From: Candidatus Omnitrophota bacterium
GTDB lineage: Bacteria > Omnitrophota > Gorgyraeia > Gygaellales > Profunditerraquicolaceae
Direction of reading: 5' to 3'
DNA: 6,436 nucleotides
Assembly (NCBI GenBank): GCA_028714055.1
Contig: JAQTNB010000073.1
Span: 1 to 6,436 of the forward strand
Shown: one piece after another, positions 6,227 through 6,436 of the stretch
Numbering within the stretch: position 1 is the stretch's first letter
How the letters are laid out: each line of letters starts with the position of its first letter
Translations under genes and position numbers: made by a program
The notes under the pieces: model-generated
What the model was told of the DNA's origin: nothing
Databases searched by the model: none
What the model saw: only the letters and a program-made list of their open reading frames with translations

Positions 6227-6436
6227 GACAGCGAAAGCACTCTTAGAATTCGAACGTAACCTGCAGTATCATTTCTCCGAAGTCCTGGAATACCCGTTTG
6301 CCAAGCCGTATTGGGTATACATCAGCCTCAGCCACGCCTGCACCTTTAACTGCCGGATGTGCGGCGTGGTCAAGATACTCAAAGGTTATGATCTCCCCAC
6401 GGCAGGGGTAAAACGGGTTTTAGACGAAATAAAGGG
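6219..6436 (+). CDS. Radical SAM domain protein, N-terminal part (3' end outside the window)
   Basis: Translation from ATG 6219 runs open to the window edge, giving 72 residues. C41, C45 and C48 in SHACTFNCRMCGV (residues 38-50) form the CX3CX2C motif of radical SAM enzymes, preceded by a beta strand (VYISLSH) as expected for the first barrel strand. The region after it (LPTAGVKRVLDEIK) fits the first helix. Everything that would tell the subtype, including the GGE motif and any auxiliary cluster domain, is beyond the edge. The N-terminal 30 residues before the barrel contain aromatic and hydrophobic positions, similar in placement to the N-terminal extension of the 2408-3550 protein. The gene overlaps the preceding stop by 8 bases (6219-6226), so it belongs to the same operon. 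Identity as a radical SAM protein is fairly sure; substrate is unknown. Confidence 0.85.
   Translation, partial: MHKTAKALLEFERNLQYHFSEVLEYPFAKPYWVYISLSHACTFNCRMCGVVKILKGYDLPTAGVKRVLDEIK

Larger units (their letters stand above)
2..6436 (+). other. Single translationally coupled operon, both ends outside the window
   Basis: All seven genes lie on one strand. Junctions: ATGA overlaps at 475-478, 3547-3550, 4251-4254 and 5261-5264; a 4-base gap at 2404-2407; an 8-base overlap at 6219-6226. No space is left for an internal promoter outside coding sequence, and no intrinsic terminator (GC hairpin plus T run) is seen. Co-transcription is an inference from this spacing. Confidence 0.8.

Noticed and set aside
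2..6436. A RiPP precursor peptide gene for the radical SAM/SPASM enzymes
   Set aside because: No non-coding space exists between the genes for a precursor, and no small plus-strand frame has a leader/core pattern. A precursor outside the window cannot be excluded.

Overview
The window is a single, tightly packed run of seven genes, all on the + strand, with no intergenic gap longer than 4 bases. Both ends are cut: the first gene enters from the left and the last runs off the right edge. Four junctions are 4-base ATGA start/stop overlaps, one is an 8-base overlap, and one is a 4-base gap. This is the signature of one translationally coupled operon. No promoter, terminator, RNA gene, CRISPR array, insertion sequence or origin can be seen. 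The base composition is moderately G+C rich by eye. The style (many radical SAM enzymes beside a glycosyltransferase, a CmoB/DUF1698-like methyltransferase and an anchored SGNH hydrolase) suggests an uncultured bacterium from a metagenome, perhaps Omnitrophota, Elusimicrobiota or a deltaproteobacterial-type lineage. That placement is a guess from gene content only.

Layout: (1) 2-478, C-terminal part of an unrecognised protein; (2) 475-2403, a family 2 glycosyltransferase fused to a radical SAM domain with a SPASM-like cysteine tail; (3) 2408-3550, a free-standing radical SAM/SPASM protein clearly paralogous to the second half of gene 2; (4) 3547-4254, a class I SAM-dependent methyltransferase; (5) 4251-5264, a membrane-anchored SGNH/GDSL-type hydrolase or acyl-ester-handling protein; (6) 5261-6226, a second type of radical SAM protein whose cysteine spacing fits a one-cluster 'twitch' domain; (7) 6219 to the right edge, the start of yet another radical SAM protein, seen only through its CX3CX2C motif.

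Working together (inference): the glycosyltransferase would add a sugar to an acceptor, probably lipid-linked or at the membrane. The radical SAM enzymes would carry out oxidation, epimerisation, C-C bond or similar chemistry on the sugar or its aglycone, the methyltransferase would add a methyl group, and the anchored SGNH protein would add or remove an acyl group outside the inner membrane. The most likely product is a heavily modified surface glycan or glycolipid. A secreted small molecule is possible. The strongest unusual feature is the glycosyltransferase-radical SAM fusion followed by its own radical SAM paralogue, in a locus with four radical SAM domains in about 5 kb.
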